Of a DNA stretch of 64,000 bases, positions 8,549-17,492 are shown in pieces (position 1 is the stretch's first letter; each line of letters opens with the position of its first letter). Source of the stretch: Synergistaceae bacterium. Its GTDB lineage: Bacteria > Synergistota > Synergistia > Synergistales > Aminobacteriaceae. Position numbers and translations under genes: made by a program. The stretch spans positions 124,001-188,000 of the forward strand of contig JAFRAH010000010.1 of NCBI GenBank assembly GCA_017405525.1, written 5' to 3'. Under the pieces are notes generated by a model. The model was not told the origin of the DNA, ran no database searches, and was given only the letters and a program-made list of their open reading frames with translations.

Positions 8549-9565
8549 ATGAAAAAGTTTCTTAGCGTCAGGGATGTAAAGCAGCTCCCTAAAGACTCAG
8601 ACTTTTACGTCATGGGTCTTGTCTCAAAATTCACGAGGAGGAAGGACAGGAACGATAACCCATTTTGGGAGATGACCATAAGCGACACATCAGGAGACCT
8701 TGAAGGGAAGGTGTGGCCTGCCTCATCATGGCGTAACACTCAGGGCGGCGATGATTTCCCCATTGACCCGGACAACTGCGGCTTAAGGTTCGAGGGTTCA
8801 AGCGTCAAGGTCATGGGACGAACTGCAGAGTTCAGGGATCAGGCACAATACAACTTCAACGAAATATCCTACCTAGACCAGAATGAATTTCCTCCGAGAA
8901 TGTTCGCAAGACGCTCGCCCATAAAGTCAGAGTACCTTGAAGACACGTTCAGGGACTTAATCGCCGAAATATCACATGCCCCGTTGCGTGAGTTCGTTGA
9001 TGCCGCGTTCTTCAAGCATGGCCTATGGGAGAAGTTCAAGGTGTGGCCTGCCGCAGTAACCCTCCATCATGCATACACTGGAGGGCTGCTTGAGCACTCG
9101 GTCTCTGTGGCAATAGGAGCTAGGGACATGGCACGTCATTATGCGGACTTCATGATACCCGTCAATATGGATCTGGTTATTGCCGGGGCACTCCTCCATG
9201 ACATCGGGAAGCTCGAAGCATACACGATTAACCCCGTCCCGCAGGTTACCCCCACAGGAAACGCAATAGAGCACATCACTCTGGGCTACTCCATGTTCAT
9301 GAGGCTTGCTGAGGCTGAACACCTCGACAGCGGCCTAACCCTTGCGTTGGGTCATATACTCGTCAGCCATCACGGAAAACGCGAATACGGCTCACCAGTC
9401 CTTCCCGTAACACCTGAAGCCTTCATCGTGAATGCGGCGGATGATGCGGACTTCAAGCTCTCGTACTGGAAGGCACAGATTGACGCGCTGAATATACAGA
9501 GTGAGGTTACCGACTACCTGCCAGCAATCGACAGGAGATTATGGCGGGGGATTGCTCCGAAATGA
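8549..9565 (+). CDS. OB-fold and HD-domain nuclease, YhaM type
   Basis: The protein has an OB-fold nucleic-acid-binding region (about residues 15-110) followed by an HD phosphohydrolase domain. Metal ligands are visible as HH at 173-174, H183 in LLEHSVS, HD at 217-218 in LLHDIGK, and HH in LVSHHGKREYGSP. This is the layout of YhaM, a 3'-to-5' exoribonuclease of Gram-positive bacteria; the ribonuclease role is inferred from that family. It starts the long plus-strand run and its stop overlaps the pseudouridine synthase start. Confidence 0.85.
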   Translation: MKKFLSVRDVKQLPKDSDFYVMGLVSKFTRRKDRNDNPFWEMTISDTSGDLEGKVWPASSWRNTQGGDDFPIDPDNCGLRFEGSSVKVMGRTAEFRDQAQYNFNEISYLDQNEFPPRMFARRSPIKSEYLEDTFRDLIAEISHAPLREFVDAAFFKHGLWEKFKVWPAAVTLHHAYTGGLLEHSVSVAIGARDMARHYADFMIPVNMDLVIAGALLHDIGKLEAYTINPVPQVTPTGNAIEHITLGYSMFMRLAEAEHLDSGLTLALGHILVSHHGKREYGSPVLPVTPEAFIVNAADDADFKLSYWKAQIDALNIQSEVTDYLPAIDRRLWRGIAPK

Positions 9566-10482
9566 GCTACGCGGTGAAAATCTCACAGGACGATGACGGC
9601 AGGAGGCTCGACAGGACACTGCGGGGAATGTTCAGGCACGAGACCCTCGGCGAAATCATGAAGGCCATCCGCAAAGGAGACATACGCATTAACGGCGTTC
9701 GTGTTCGTGATGGGAGCGTCCACCTCTCGGCAGGTGATGAACTTGTTGCTCCGTGGAATGTAGGGAGTGATGACACCGACAAGCCCACAAAGTTCACAGG
9801 CTGGGGAAAAATTCAGGTGGTCTTTCAGGGTGTGAACGTCCTGATGCTCAACAAGCCCGCCGGGATTCTCGTCCAGCCCGACGAACCGGGAGGGGACAGC
9901 GTGATTTCCCGCGTCTGGGGAGTTTTCGGCACAAAGACACCCTCACCAGTACACCGCCTCGACAGGAACACTACGGGCATTCTTGCGGTTGCACTTCACG
10001 GGGACGCATTGCGGGCAATGGAGGAGCTCTTCAAGGCTAGACATGTGCGCAAGGTCTACATGGCCGTTACTGTCGGGAAAATGCCCGGTGAGGTCATGAT
10101 TGATGCCCCCCTCCTGAAGGACGCTGAGAACAACACCGTGAAGGTCTGTGAGGATGGCTTGAAGGCTCTCACACGTTGCAGGTGCCTAGCGTATGACGGC
10201 GAATACTCGTTGACTGAGATTGAGCTGCTCACAGGCAGGACACATCAGGCACGGGTTCACACCGCCCACATTGGCCACCCTATACTTGGCGACAGGAAAT
10301 ACGGCGACTTCAATGCCAACAGGAAGATGAAGAGCATCAACCGCCCATTACTTCATGCGTATGAACTTGAGTTCCCTGAAGATTTGCCGGATTCATTGAG
10401 TGAGGTTGCAGGGAAGAAATTTACTGCCCCGCTCCCTGATGACATGAAGAACTTTATCACTGCAAGGAGGCTTCAAGAATGA
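9562..10482 (+). CDS. Pseudouridine synthase, RluC/RluD family
   Basis: An N-terminal S4 RNA-binding domain (about residues 1-65) is followed by the RluA-type catalytic domain, with the signature HRLDRNTTGILAVA carrying the catalytic Asp. The enzyme isomerises uridines, probably in 23S rRNA; the target positions are unknown. The open frame extends to an ATG at 9541, but the ATG at 9562 overlaps the upstream stop as ATGA and begins the conserved domain, so it is preferred. It overlaps the next gene by 4 bases. Confidence 0.9.
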   Translation: MSYAVKISQDDDGRRLDRTLRGMFRHETLGEIMKAIRKGDIRINGVRVRDGSVHLSAGDELVAPWNVGSDDTDKPTKFTGWGKIQVVFQGVNVLMLNKPAGILVQPDEPGGDSVISRVWGVFGTKTPSPVHRLDRNTTGILAVALHGDALRAMEELFKARHVRKVYMAVTVGKMPGEVMIDAPLLKDAENNTVKVCEDGLKALTRCRCLAYDGEYSLTEIELLTGRTHQARVHTAHIGHPILGDRKYGDFNANRKMKSINRPLLHAYELEFPEDLPDSLSEVAGKKFTAPLPDDMKNFITARRLQE

Positions 10483-11603
10483 GAACGAGAAATTTACTGT
10501 TGAGAATAATTATTGCCCTTCTGATTTCGTGGGGCTTTTATGTTCTTGCCGACTACTTCACCGTGAAGAACTGGAACAACAACGAATCCCTAATAGTCCG
10601 CGTAATCTCTGCCGGGCCCGAAAGCATCATGCCATCATCAGGCGACGAGGACACCTACGAGATGCTTGAACGTGATACAGTCCTTCAGGTTCTCTCAGGG
10701 AACGACGCAGAAACTCAGCTCAACGTCAAGACAGTCAGGCTCTCAGGCTCAGGGCTCGACGTTAAGCCGGGAAACCGCTACCTTCTCGTGTGGGACATGT
10801 TCGACGACGGCAGGGTTCAGTACTCGATAGCCGATGCGTTCCGTGTTCCTTCAGTTGCGGGGGTTGTTATGCTGGTCTGTACGGTCTTGATGGCTCTCAC
10901 TGGATGGCGGGGCTTCCTCGCACTTCTTGGCCTGGGTGCGTCAATAGGTGTTCTCGTCCTCACGATGATCCCCCTTGTCGTTCAGGGTTGGGATTCAGTC
11001 TGGCTTGCGGTTGCTTCGGTCTTCATCATCTCGACAGTAACGATACTTTGCGTTGTCCGTCATTCAAGCTACAGGCTCGCAGCACTGGCCGGAAGTCTAG
11101 GCGGTGTTATGGGCGGCTTCCTATGCGGCGGGGCGATGGTCTACCTCTGGGAATTGTCCGGGCTTGCCGGTGAAGGCTCAGCACTCCTTGCGTCCACACT
11201 GCCGACCCTGAACATGAGGGGCTTGCTTCTTGCGTCGGTGCTTATCGGCTCAATCGGTGCAGTCCTGGATGTCGGAGTATCAATCACCGCGTCAATGTCC
11301 GAATTTGTCGACTATGATGCTGATATTCCGCTGGACAGGTTATTGCTTGCCGGCCTCAACGTGGGAAGTGAGGTACTTGGGAGCATGATTAACACCCTCA
11401 TACTTGCCTACATGGGCAGCTCCCTACCTATGGCAGTCCTGATATGCAGTGCCGGGGTTGAACTCTCAGGAATCCTCAACGATCCGTATATAGCTCAGGA
11501 AATCGTGCAGAGCCTGGCGGGAACTTTAGGGCTTCTCTTCACGATACCTGCAACGTCATTCAGCTTTGTGATGCAGGAGTCAGTGAGGCGGCGTAATGGT
11601 TAG
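10479..11603 (+). CDS. YibE/F-like multi-pass membrane protein
   Basis: The 374-residue protein has one N-terminal membrane segment (residues 7-26), an extracytoplasmic region of about 90 residues, and then at least seven hydrophobic segments. The sequence around DVGVSITASMSEFVDYD and the GLNVGSEVLGSMINTLILAY block are typical of the YibE/F family. The function of this family is not established. The gene overlaps the pseudouridine synthase and the Ppx/GppA gene (8 bases), so it is part of one coupled unit. Confidence 0.85.
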   Translation: MRTRNLLLRIIIALLISWGFYVLADYFTVKNWNNNESLIVRVISAGPESIMPSSGDEDTYEMLERDTVLQVLSGNDAETQLNVKTVRLSGSGLDVKPGNRYLLVWDMFDDGRVQYSIADAFRVPSVAGVVMLVCTVLMALTGWRGFLALLGLGASIGVLVLTMIPLVVQGWDSVWLAVASVFIISTVTILCVVRHSSYRLAALAGSLGGVMGGFLCGGAMVYLWELSGLAGEGSALLASTLPTLNMRGLLLASVLIGSIGAVLDVGVSITASMSEFVDYDADIPLDRLLLAGLNVGSEVLGSMINTLILAYMGSSLPMAVLICSAGVELSGILNDPYIAQEIVQSLAGTLGLLFTIPATSFSFVMQESVRRRNG

Positions 11604-12507
11604 GGCAGTAATCGACATAGGCAGCAACTCCATAAAGATGCGGGTTGCCCGGGTTGAAGGCGGGAAGGTCAGCGTTCTCCGTGATGAGACTGAAGTAGTG
11701 AGGCTTGGGCGTGGAATGAGCGGGACAGGTCTCCTCAGTGATGAGAGCATGAGGCTGTCCTGTGAGACTGTAGCGAGGATGGTACGGAAGGCAGAACATT
11801 ACGGGGCAGAAATATTCATTGCCGGAACAATGGCACTCAGAACTGCGGGGAATGCCGGGGATTTCGTGAGGATGGTTCGCGAGGCAACGGGGCTTGATGT
11901 CCATGTGTTCACGGGCGAGGAAGAGGCGCGTTACTCGTGGCGGGGGGCATCTGACGGTTTCGGGCTTGATGGTGATTCCGTGATGTTCGACACAGGCGGA
12001 GGCAGCACAGAGTTTGTTGCGGGGCATGACGGCGAAATGAGAAGGGCAGTAAGCGTTCCGATTGGTGCAGTGAATTTGTCGGAACGTTTTTTTTGCGGGC
12101 ATTATACCACTTTCAGCAAAAAAGTATGTGATGAGGCAGTGAGCTACGTTCTTGATGTCCTTTCGGGGAACGGGATAGAGACATTCAGGGCAGGGAGCTC
12201 AAATGTCATAGCAGTAGGCGGCGGAGTAGTGGCGATGTCCGGGGTCAAGAATGCCTGCGAGGAGTTCATACCCTCAAGACTTCACGGGAGCGTTCTGACA
12301 CAGAAGGATGTAGTACGTCAGATCAGGCTCTACTCATCATTGACCCTGAAGGAGCGCGAGAACATTATAGGACTTCCGGCATCAAGGGCAGACGTGATAC
12401 TTGGCTCGGCGTGCATAGTCTACGCGGCACTGAAGGCACTCGGTGCCCCGTCATGTACCGTCAGCATAAACGGATTAAGGCACGGGCTTTTACTCAGTGA
12501 TATATAA
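11596..12507 (+). CDS. Ppx/GppA family exopolyphosphatase/phosphatase
   Basis: Seen: the ASKHA-fold phosphate-1 motif VIDIGSNSIKM at the N terminus, the TGEEEARYSWRG segment, and the phosphate-2 loop FDTGGGSTEF. The family hydrolyses polyphosphate or pppGpp. At 303 residues this is the short, catalytic-domain-only form without the C-terminal HD domain of Escherichia coli Ppx. Substrate choice (polyP or pppGpp) cannot be told. A run of eight T at 12077-12084 lies inside the gene. Confidence 0.9.
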   Translation: MVRAVIDIGSNSIKMRVARVEGGKVSVLRDETEVVRLGRGMSGTGLLSDESMRLSCETVARMVRKAEHYGAEIFIAGTMALRTAGNAGDFVRMVREATGLDVHVFTGEEEARYSWRGASDGFGLDGDSVMFDTGGGSTEFVAGHDGEMRRAVSVPIGAVNLSERFFCGHYTTFSKKVCDEAVSYVLDVLSGNGIETFRAGSSNVIAVGGGVVAMSGVKNACEEFIPSRLHGSVLTQKDVVRQIRLYSSLTLKERENIIGLPASRADVILGSACIVYAALKALGAPSCTVSINGLRHGLLLSDI

Positions 12508-12542
12508 TGTGGGGTGATAAATTCCCGAAGAGGTGAAAATTA

Positions 12543-13445
12543 TTGCTGCTTGAGTTATTGTCCAACGGAACGCTGGCAGAGCTGCCCCCTGACAACCTGC
12601 CGGGAGATATTGACATGCCCGCCGAATCTTCAGTGATGCTCCTCCTCCCGCACAACAAGTACTTGCTCGGCACAAGTGGCAGCAAATGGGTATATTCCGG
12701 GTCAAGTCCTGGAAGCCCGCCGCAAAATATATTTCTCTACGACAGCCAGAGCATCTCCCTCATCAATGACGGAGCTGAACCCACAATCCTCACTGCCGGG
12801 ACGGTGAACACATTGCGCCGCGAACTCTTCGCCGTCTCCGAGCCTCCTGGAAGCCATACGGGAGCCGTCCTAATGCTCAGGACCTTCATGCGAGACCTGC
12901 CCGTCTTCAGGTCAGAGAATGCCGAATATCTTGACGAGAATGCTTTTTCCCTCACCCTCAAAGAAAACCTGACACTCCGCAAAGCCTATTGGGCATTGAG
13001 ATTTGCCATGAACAGGAGCGAGCTCGAAACAGTAGGGAGGCTCAAGGCATGGCTGAAGGCTGGCCCTGAAACATTCGCAAAGCCGGGAAATTCTATGCAC
13101 CTCTGGTTCTCACTTCTTGGCCTTCCTGATGAGGAGGGGGTAAGCGAGCTTGAGGCACTCTCATTCTCACGCCTTGAGCTCAACAGGATGGCCTCACAGA
13201 ATGCATCGCCTGTTGTCGTGTATAATCCTGCGTCAGGATGGCTAGTTCTTGCGCGTTTCGGGAGACACAGGGATACTATGTTCTTCCTTTGGGCACACTT
13301 CACACATGAACTCTGGAACGAACTCCGGGAAGTGAAGAAGCTGACGATACAGGAGATAATCCAGGGCTCATGGGGAGAGTACGAGACACAGCAGGCCATG
13401 ATTGAGCGGGCAAAATACAAAGGAGCTGATGACATAACGCAATGA
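12543..13445 (+). CDS. Hypothetical protein upstream of ftsE
   Basis: I do not recognise this 300-residue protein. It has no signal peptide or membrane segment. A central helical part (about residues 140-190) has the alternating pattern NLTLRKAYWALRFAMNRSE, and the C-terminal part is rich in aromatic residues. The start is TTG 12543, with a GAGGTG ribosome site 7-8 bases before it. The stop overlaps the ftsE start (ATGA), so it is made with FtsE and FtsX. It is probably a cytoplasmic protein, and location suggests but does not prove a cell-envelope role. Confidence 0.7.
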   Translation: MLLELLSNGTLAELPPDNLPGDIDMPAESSVMLLLPHNKYLLGTSGSKWVYSGSSPGSPPQNIFLYDSQSISLINDGAEPTILTAGTVNTLRRELFAVSEPPGSHTGAVLMLRTFMRDLPVFRSENAEYLDENAFSLTLKENLTLRKAYWALRFAMNRSELETVGRLKAWLKAGPETFAKPGNSMHLWFSLLGLPDEEGVSELEALSFSRLELNRMASQNASPVVVYNPASGWLVLARFGRHRDTMFFLWAHFTHELWNELREVKKLTIQEIIQGSWGEYETQQAMIERAKYKGADDITQ

Positions 13446-14125
13446 ACATAAACTTTTCAGGAGTGAGCAAAATTTTTGAGCCGGACATAGCCGCCCTTAT
13501 CGACATAAACATTAACATAGAGCAGGGCGAGTTCGTCTACATAGTCGGGCAGACAGGAAGCGGGAAATCTACCCTCCTCCGTCTCATCACACGGGAGATT
13601 CTGCCTTCAAGGGGAATTGTCGCAGTTGGAGGAACTGACCTCATGAAGATGCGGAAGGCTGACGTACCATATTACCGCCGTGATGTCGGGTTAGTGGCTC
13701 AGGACTTCAAGTTAATCCCAACCCTTACGGTCTACGAGAACATAGCCTTTGTCATGGAGGCAATGTCAGTTCCCGGAAGGCTTGTAGCTGAACGCGCAAA
13801 GGACGTGATCACACAGGTAGGTTTGTGGCGGAGAAGGAGCATGAGGCCCGCCCAACTGTCCGGGGGGGAACAACAGAGGGTAGCCATAGCCCGCGCACTG
13901 GCAAATTCACCCTCACTGTTCATTGCCGACGAGCCTACGGGAAATTTGGACTTCCACACAGCCGCCGAAGTCATGAAGATATTGTTCTCGATTAATGCCG
14001 CCGGTGTTACTGTCGTTATGTCGACACACAACCAAGCCATAGTGAACGCCTCAAGGCAGAGAGTGATAGAGCTTGAGGGCGGGCACCTGGTGAGGGACGA
14101 GAGAGGAGGAAGCTATACAGGATGA
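13442..14125 (+). CDS. ftsE: Cell-division ABC ATPase FtsE
   Basis: This ATPase partners FtsX to activate septal peptidoglycan hydrolases. Seen: Walker [10 protein letters not shown] at 36-44, signature LSGGEQQR near 139, and Walker [13 protein letters not shown] near 160, with the H-loop STHN. The 227 residues match FtsE. It overlaps ftsX by 4 bases (ATGA) and is followed by two EnvC-like peptidases, which supports a divisome assignment over a generic LolD ATPase. Confidence 0.94.
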   Translation: MNINFSGVSKIFEPDIAALIDININIEQGEFVYIVGQTGSGKSTLLRLITREILPSRGIVAVGGTDLMKMRKADVPYYRRDVGLVAQDFKLIPTLTVYENIAFVMEAMSVPGRLVAERAKDVITQVGLWRRRSMRPAQLSGGEQQRVAIARALANSPSLFIADEPTGNLDFHTAAEVMKILFSINAAGVTVVMSTHNQAIVNASRQRVIELEGGHLVRDERGGSYTG

Positions 14126-15018
14126 CGGCGATACGTTACGTTATACGCGACACATTGAGGCTCATAGTTCATCACTGGGTGCTTGGTCTCCTGACACTCA
14201 TAACTGCCGGGGTAATGCTCTGGGTGTTGGGAATAACCACGTTGCTATCACTGAACCTTGAGAACCTCCTTTCACGCCTTGAGAGTGAGCTTGCAGTTCA
14301 GGCATACCTGGTGAAAGACAACACCCTTGACGTTGAGGCAGTTGCACGGAAAATTCAGGCACTCGAATACGTCTACACCGTGAAGACATTTTCCCCGGCT
14401 GACTCTCTGGCGAAACTTCAGGTGAAGATGGGCTCACAGTCCCGCGCGCTCCAGATGCTTGGCGACAACCCGATACCTTGGAACTTCGAGATACACGTCA
14501 ACAATGCTGAAGATGTCGAGCCGCTCGTTGAGGCACTAAAAGCGATGCCGGAGGTTGATGACGTGGTATATGCCGGGCTCGTGGTCAAGAGAATATCAGC
14601 CCTCTCAAGAGTATCATCACGTGTAGCATGGATCATGTTCATTCTTGCGGTCATAATCACTGCCTTGGTCGTCTACAACACGATACACATATCACTTTAC
14701 TCACGGCGTGAGGAGATCGGCATAATGTACCTTGTCGGAGCAACTAGGGCATACATAGCGACACCGTTCATACTTCACGGGACGATGCTTGCGTTCTTCG
14801 GAGCAGTGATAGCCGGGGCAGGGATAATCGGCGCATACTTCCCCGGAATTGAGCTCATCCGTGAAAACCTGCCATTGCTGAGCAACATTCTCTTGACTGA
14901 CCACATGGTTATATGGCGTTTCTGCGGACTCCTTGCAGGTTTCGGGGCAACCTTGGGCTGGGTATGCAGCTACCTTGTCGTCTCACGTTTCATCAACTCC
15001 ATAACGAGGCCGGAATGA
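14122..15018 (+). CDS. ftsX: Cell-division protein FtsX
   Basis: This four-helix membrane partner of FtsE has a first helix near residues 20-45, an extracytoplasmic domain of about 120 residues (the part that contacts EnvC-type activators in other bacteria), and three C-terminal helices with the FtsX-permease motif EEIGIMYLVGATRAYI. The 298 residues match the family. The stop overlaps the start of the downstream M23 peptidase, so FtsX and a likely periplasmic partner are produced together. Confidence 0.94.
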   Translation: MTAIRYVIRDTLRLIVHHWVLGLLTLITAGVMLWVLGITTLLSLNLENLLSRLESELAVQAYLVKDNTLDVEAVARKIQALEYVYTVKTFSPADSLAKLQVKMGSQSRALQMLGDNPIPWNFEIHVNNAEDVEPLVEALKAMPEVDDVVYAGLVVKRISALSRVSSRVAWIMFILAVIITALVVYNTIHISLYSRREEIGIMYLVGATRAYIATPFILHGTMLAFFGAVIAGAGIIGAYFPGIELIRENLPLLSNILLTDHMVIWRFCGLLAGFGATLGWVCSYLVVSRFINSITRPE

Positions 15019-16187
15019 ACAGGAAGACTATAGCCCTCGTTCTCTTGATTGCGCTGGCACTGACACCCGCCGCCGCAAAGAAGAAACAGCCAAGAGGCAG
15101 CATTGACTCACAGATAGCCGCCGAAGAAAAGAAGCGTTCAGATTTGGCGAGGCAGGTACAGGCATACAGGGCACAAATCAAGAAGATGGGCGCGAAGGTT
15201 GAGGGGCTCCTGACGAAGGTCAACACACTTCAGCAGGATGAGAGCGTTGCCCGGCAAGAACTTACAGTGCTTGAGCTCCAGAACCAGAAGATACAGGAGA
15301 ACATAGAGGTGCTTGACGAACACATGAGGGACGAGCAGGTGAAGATAGATGAGCTATCCGAACTCATGCGGGGAAGACTGCTAGACATCTACAAGTACGG
15401 GGAAGCCGGGAGGATGAGGACGCTTTTTGCCTCCCGTAGTGTTTTCGAGGCTGTGGAGAATGCCTACCTCCTCAAACGCTTGAACGAACGGGACGAGGCC
15501 ATACTCTCACAGCTGCAGGCACGTGTCCAGAATATGGATCTCTCACGCCGCACAATGGACGACCACCAGGCGAGACTAAGGGAGAAGACACAGGCAGTAC
15601 AGGACCAGCGGGACAAGTACAACAGGAGCATCAAGGAGACCAACAGGTTCATCACGTCCTTGCAGAAACAGAAGGAGTTAGCCGAGAAAGCCGCCGCCGA
15701 AGCTGAGGAAGCCCAGAAAGCTGCCGGAGCAATGATAGCCGCCCTCCAGAAGAAACGCGAGGCCATTAAGCGCGCCTACATTCCCGCAACGGGTCAGGGC
15801 TCAAAATTCGACTGGCCTGTAAGGGGACCAATGGCAAGCCCGTTCGGTGAGAGGATTCACCCAATCCTTAAGCGCAGGATACTTCACGCAGGAATAGATA
15901 TTGCCTCACCCAACGGAACACCCGTAAAGACCGCCGCACCCGGTGAGGTCATCTACAACGGATGGCTCAGGGGTTATGGCAGGGTTGTTGTCGTGGATCA
16001 TGGCCGGGGTTACTCGACACTCTACGCTCATTTGTCCGCGAGCCTCGTTCAGGAAGGCCAAGTTGTGAAGGCCGGGGCAGTAATAGCACGTGTAGGGAAG
16101 ACCGGCAACACAACGGGCTATCACCTTCACTTTGAGGTCAGGGTCTACGGAACTCCGGCTAACCCGATAAAGTACCTCAAGCGTTAA
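15015..16187 (+). CDS. EnvC-like murein hydrolase/activator, M23 domain (copy 1)
   Basis: The protein has a signal peptide (residues 1 to about 20, ending ALTPAAA), a long coiled coil rich in Glu, Gln, Lys and Arg (about 30-255), and a C-terminal LytM/M23 domain with FGERIHP, HAGIDIA, HGRGYSTLYAHLS and HLHFEVR. The Zn ligands of active M23 enzymes (H in RIHP, D in HAGIDI, and the HLH pair) appear to be retained, so it may be a real endopeptidase and not only an activator. The frame is open from 14913, but ATG 15015 overlaps the ftsX stop. It is the expected partner of FtsX. Confidence 0.9.
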   Translation: MNRKTIALVLLIALALTPAAAKKKQPRGSIDSQIAAEEKKRSDLARQVQAYRAQIKKMGAKVEGLLTKVNTLQQDESVARQELTVLELQNQKIQENIEVLDEHMRDEQVKIDELSELMRGRLLDIYKYGEAGRMRTLFASRSVFEAVENAYLLKRLNERDEAILSQLQARVQNMDLSRRTMDDHQARLREKTQAVQDQRDKYNRSIKETNRFITSLQKQKELAEKAAAEAEEAQKAAGAMIAALQKKREAIKRAYIPATGQGSKFDWPVRGPMASPFGERIHPILKRRILHAGIDIASPNGTPVKTAAPGEVIYNGWLRGYGRVVVVDHGRGYSTLYAHLSASLVQEGQVVKAGAVIARVGKTGNTTGYHLHFEVRVYGTPANPIKYLKR

Positions 16188-16206
16188 ACGAGAGGAGGCA
16201 GATACG

Positions 16207-17454
16207 TTGAAGAAGTTATTGACGGCAATAATGATTGTGATGATTCTCTCGGTTTCAGGGAATGCCGCAAACATTGACAGCCAGATACGAACCCAGCAGA
16301 GAAGCCAGAGCGACATGAAGAAGAAAATCCAGCAGTACAACGCCATAGCCCGGCAGAAGTCCAAAGAGAGCCGTAACCTCCTGAGCCAGCTATCACGTCT
16401 CAAGCAGAACGCCAGCGAGTCGCAGTCCCGGATGGCTGACCTTGAGCGCGAGAACACGAGACTTCAGGCATCAGTGAGTGAGCTGAACAGTCGAATAGCC
16501 CGCGTGAATGAATCAATGACCCATATACTAGCAATGCTCCGGGGAAGGCTTGCGGATCTCTACAAGTTCACTCCCGCTGAAAGCACCATAAGGCTGATAC
16601 TGAGTTCCGGCGGCCCTCATGAGGCGGTCAACACGGCGTACATGCTTGGGATTTTCGCACGTCAGGATCAGGCCATGTTTGACGAGCTTACGGCAAAGGA
16701 ACGCGAGCTTGTCGAGGCAAGGGCAAAACTTGAGGCTGACAGGTCGCAGATAGCCCAGCAGACCACAGAGCTCAAGAAGAAACGCGAGGAGTTCGACACG
16801 ACCATAAAGAGGACGGATAAGCTCCTTCATGATGTCCAGAGTGAGCAGAAGAAGGCAGAGGCAGCAGCACGTGAGCTTGAGAGTGCACAAAGGGCAGTAG
16901 GCAGCAAGATAAACAGCCTCATGAACCAGAAGAAGAAGAAAGCCTCAACAGTGAGAATAACTCCCTCAAAGCCGGGGGCAAAAGCTCAGTCGGTGCAATC
17001 CCAAGTTGAGGGTGCAAGGGCGGCAGTACCTGTTCAGCCTTCAGGCAGTCAACAGAGAAGGGCGGTAACCTCCCTTTCATGGCCGGTGAATGGTCAGGTA
17101 ACTATGCAGTACGGCTCAAGGATACACCCGACGTTCAAGACAAAAATATTCAACTCCGGGATAGACATAAAGGCGGCGGCAGGTACTCCCGTCAAAGCGG
17201 CAGGACCGGGCGAGGTTCTCTATCAGGGATGGCTCAGGGGATTCGGTCAGGTCGTAATCATAGATCATGGCGGGGATCTCTCCACTGTCTACGCACACTT
17301 GAGCGGGGCATCAGTCCGTGAGGGGGCGGCGGTGAAGGCAGGTACTGTAATCGGCAGGGTAGGGAACACCGGGACAGATGCAGAATACGGGCTTCACTTT
17401 GAGGTCCGAAAGGGAGGCTCTGCGGTCAACCCTATGAATTATCTGCGGAGATAG
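16207..17454 (+). CDS. EnvC-like murein hydrolase/activator, M23 domain (copy 2)
   Basis: This tandem paralogue of the preceding gene has a signal peptide, a Gln/Lys/Arg/Glu-rich coiled coil, a linker rich in Ser, Ala, Pro and Gln (about residues 245-290), then an M23 domain. The motif following YGSRIHP reads NSGIDI where copy 1 has HAGIDI, and the last motif is LHFEVRKG preceded by YG where copy 1 has YH. Zn binding is therefore less certain and this copy may be a non-catalytic activator. The TTG start at 16207 has a GAGAGGAGG ribosome site at 16190-16198. Copy order suggests duplication followed by specialisation. Confidence 0.88.
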   Translation: MKKLLTAIMIVMILSVSGNAANIDSQIRTQQRSQSDMKKKIQQYNAIARQKSKESRNLLSQLSRLKQNASESQSRMADLERENTRLQASVSELNSRIARVNESMTHILAMLRGRLADLYKFTPAESTIRLILSSGGPHEAVNTAYMLGIFARQDQAMFDELTAKERELVEARAKLEADRSQIAQQTTELKKKREEFDTTIKRTDKLLHDVQSEQKKAEAAARELESAQRAVGSKINSLMNQKKKKASTVRITPSKPGAKAQSVQSQVEGARAAVPVQPSGSQQRRAVTSLSWPVNGQVTMQYGSRIHPTFKTKIFNSGIDIKAAAGTPVKAAGPGEVLYQGWLRGFGQVVIIDHGGDLSTVYAHLSGASVREGAAVKAGTVIGRVGNTGTDAEYGLHFEVRKGGSAVNPMNYLRR

Positions 17455-17492
17455 ATTTTTGCTGTATAATTTTTCCTACTTTCAGAAGGCAG

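Noticed and set aside
12077-12084. Run of eight T inside the Ppx/GppA gene as a possible phase-variation tract
   Set aside because: The gene is in frame, the tract is short, and the enzyme is a housekeeping type; there is no evidence of switching.
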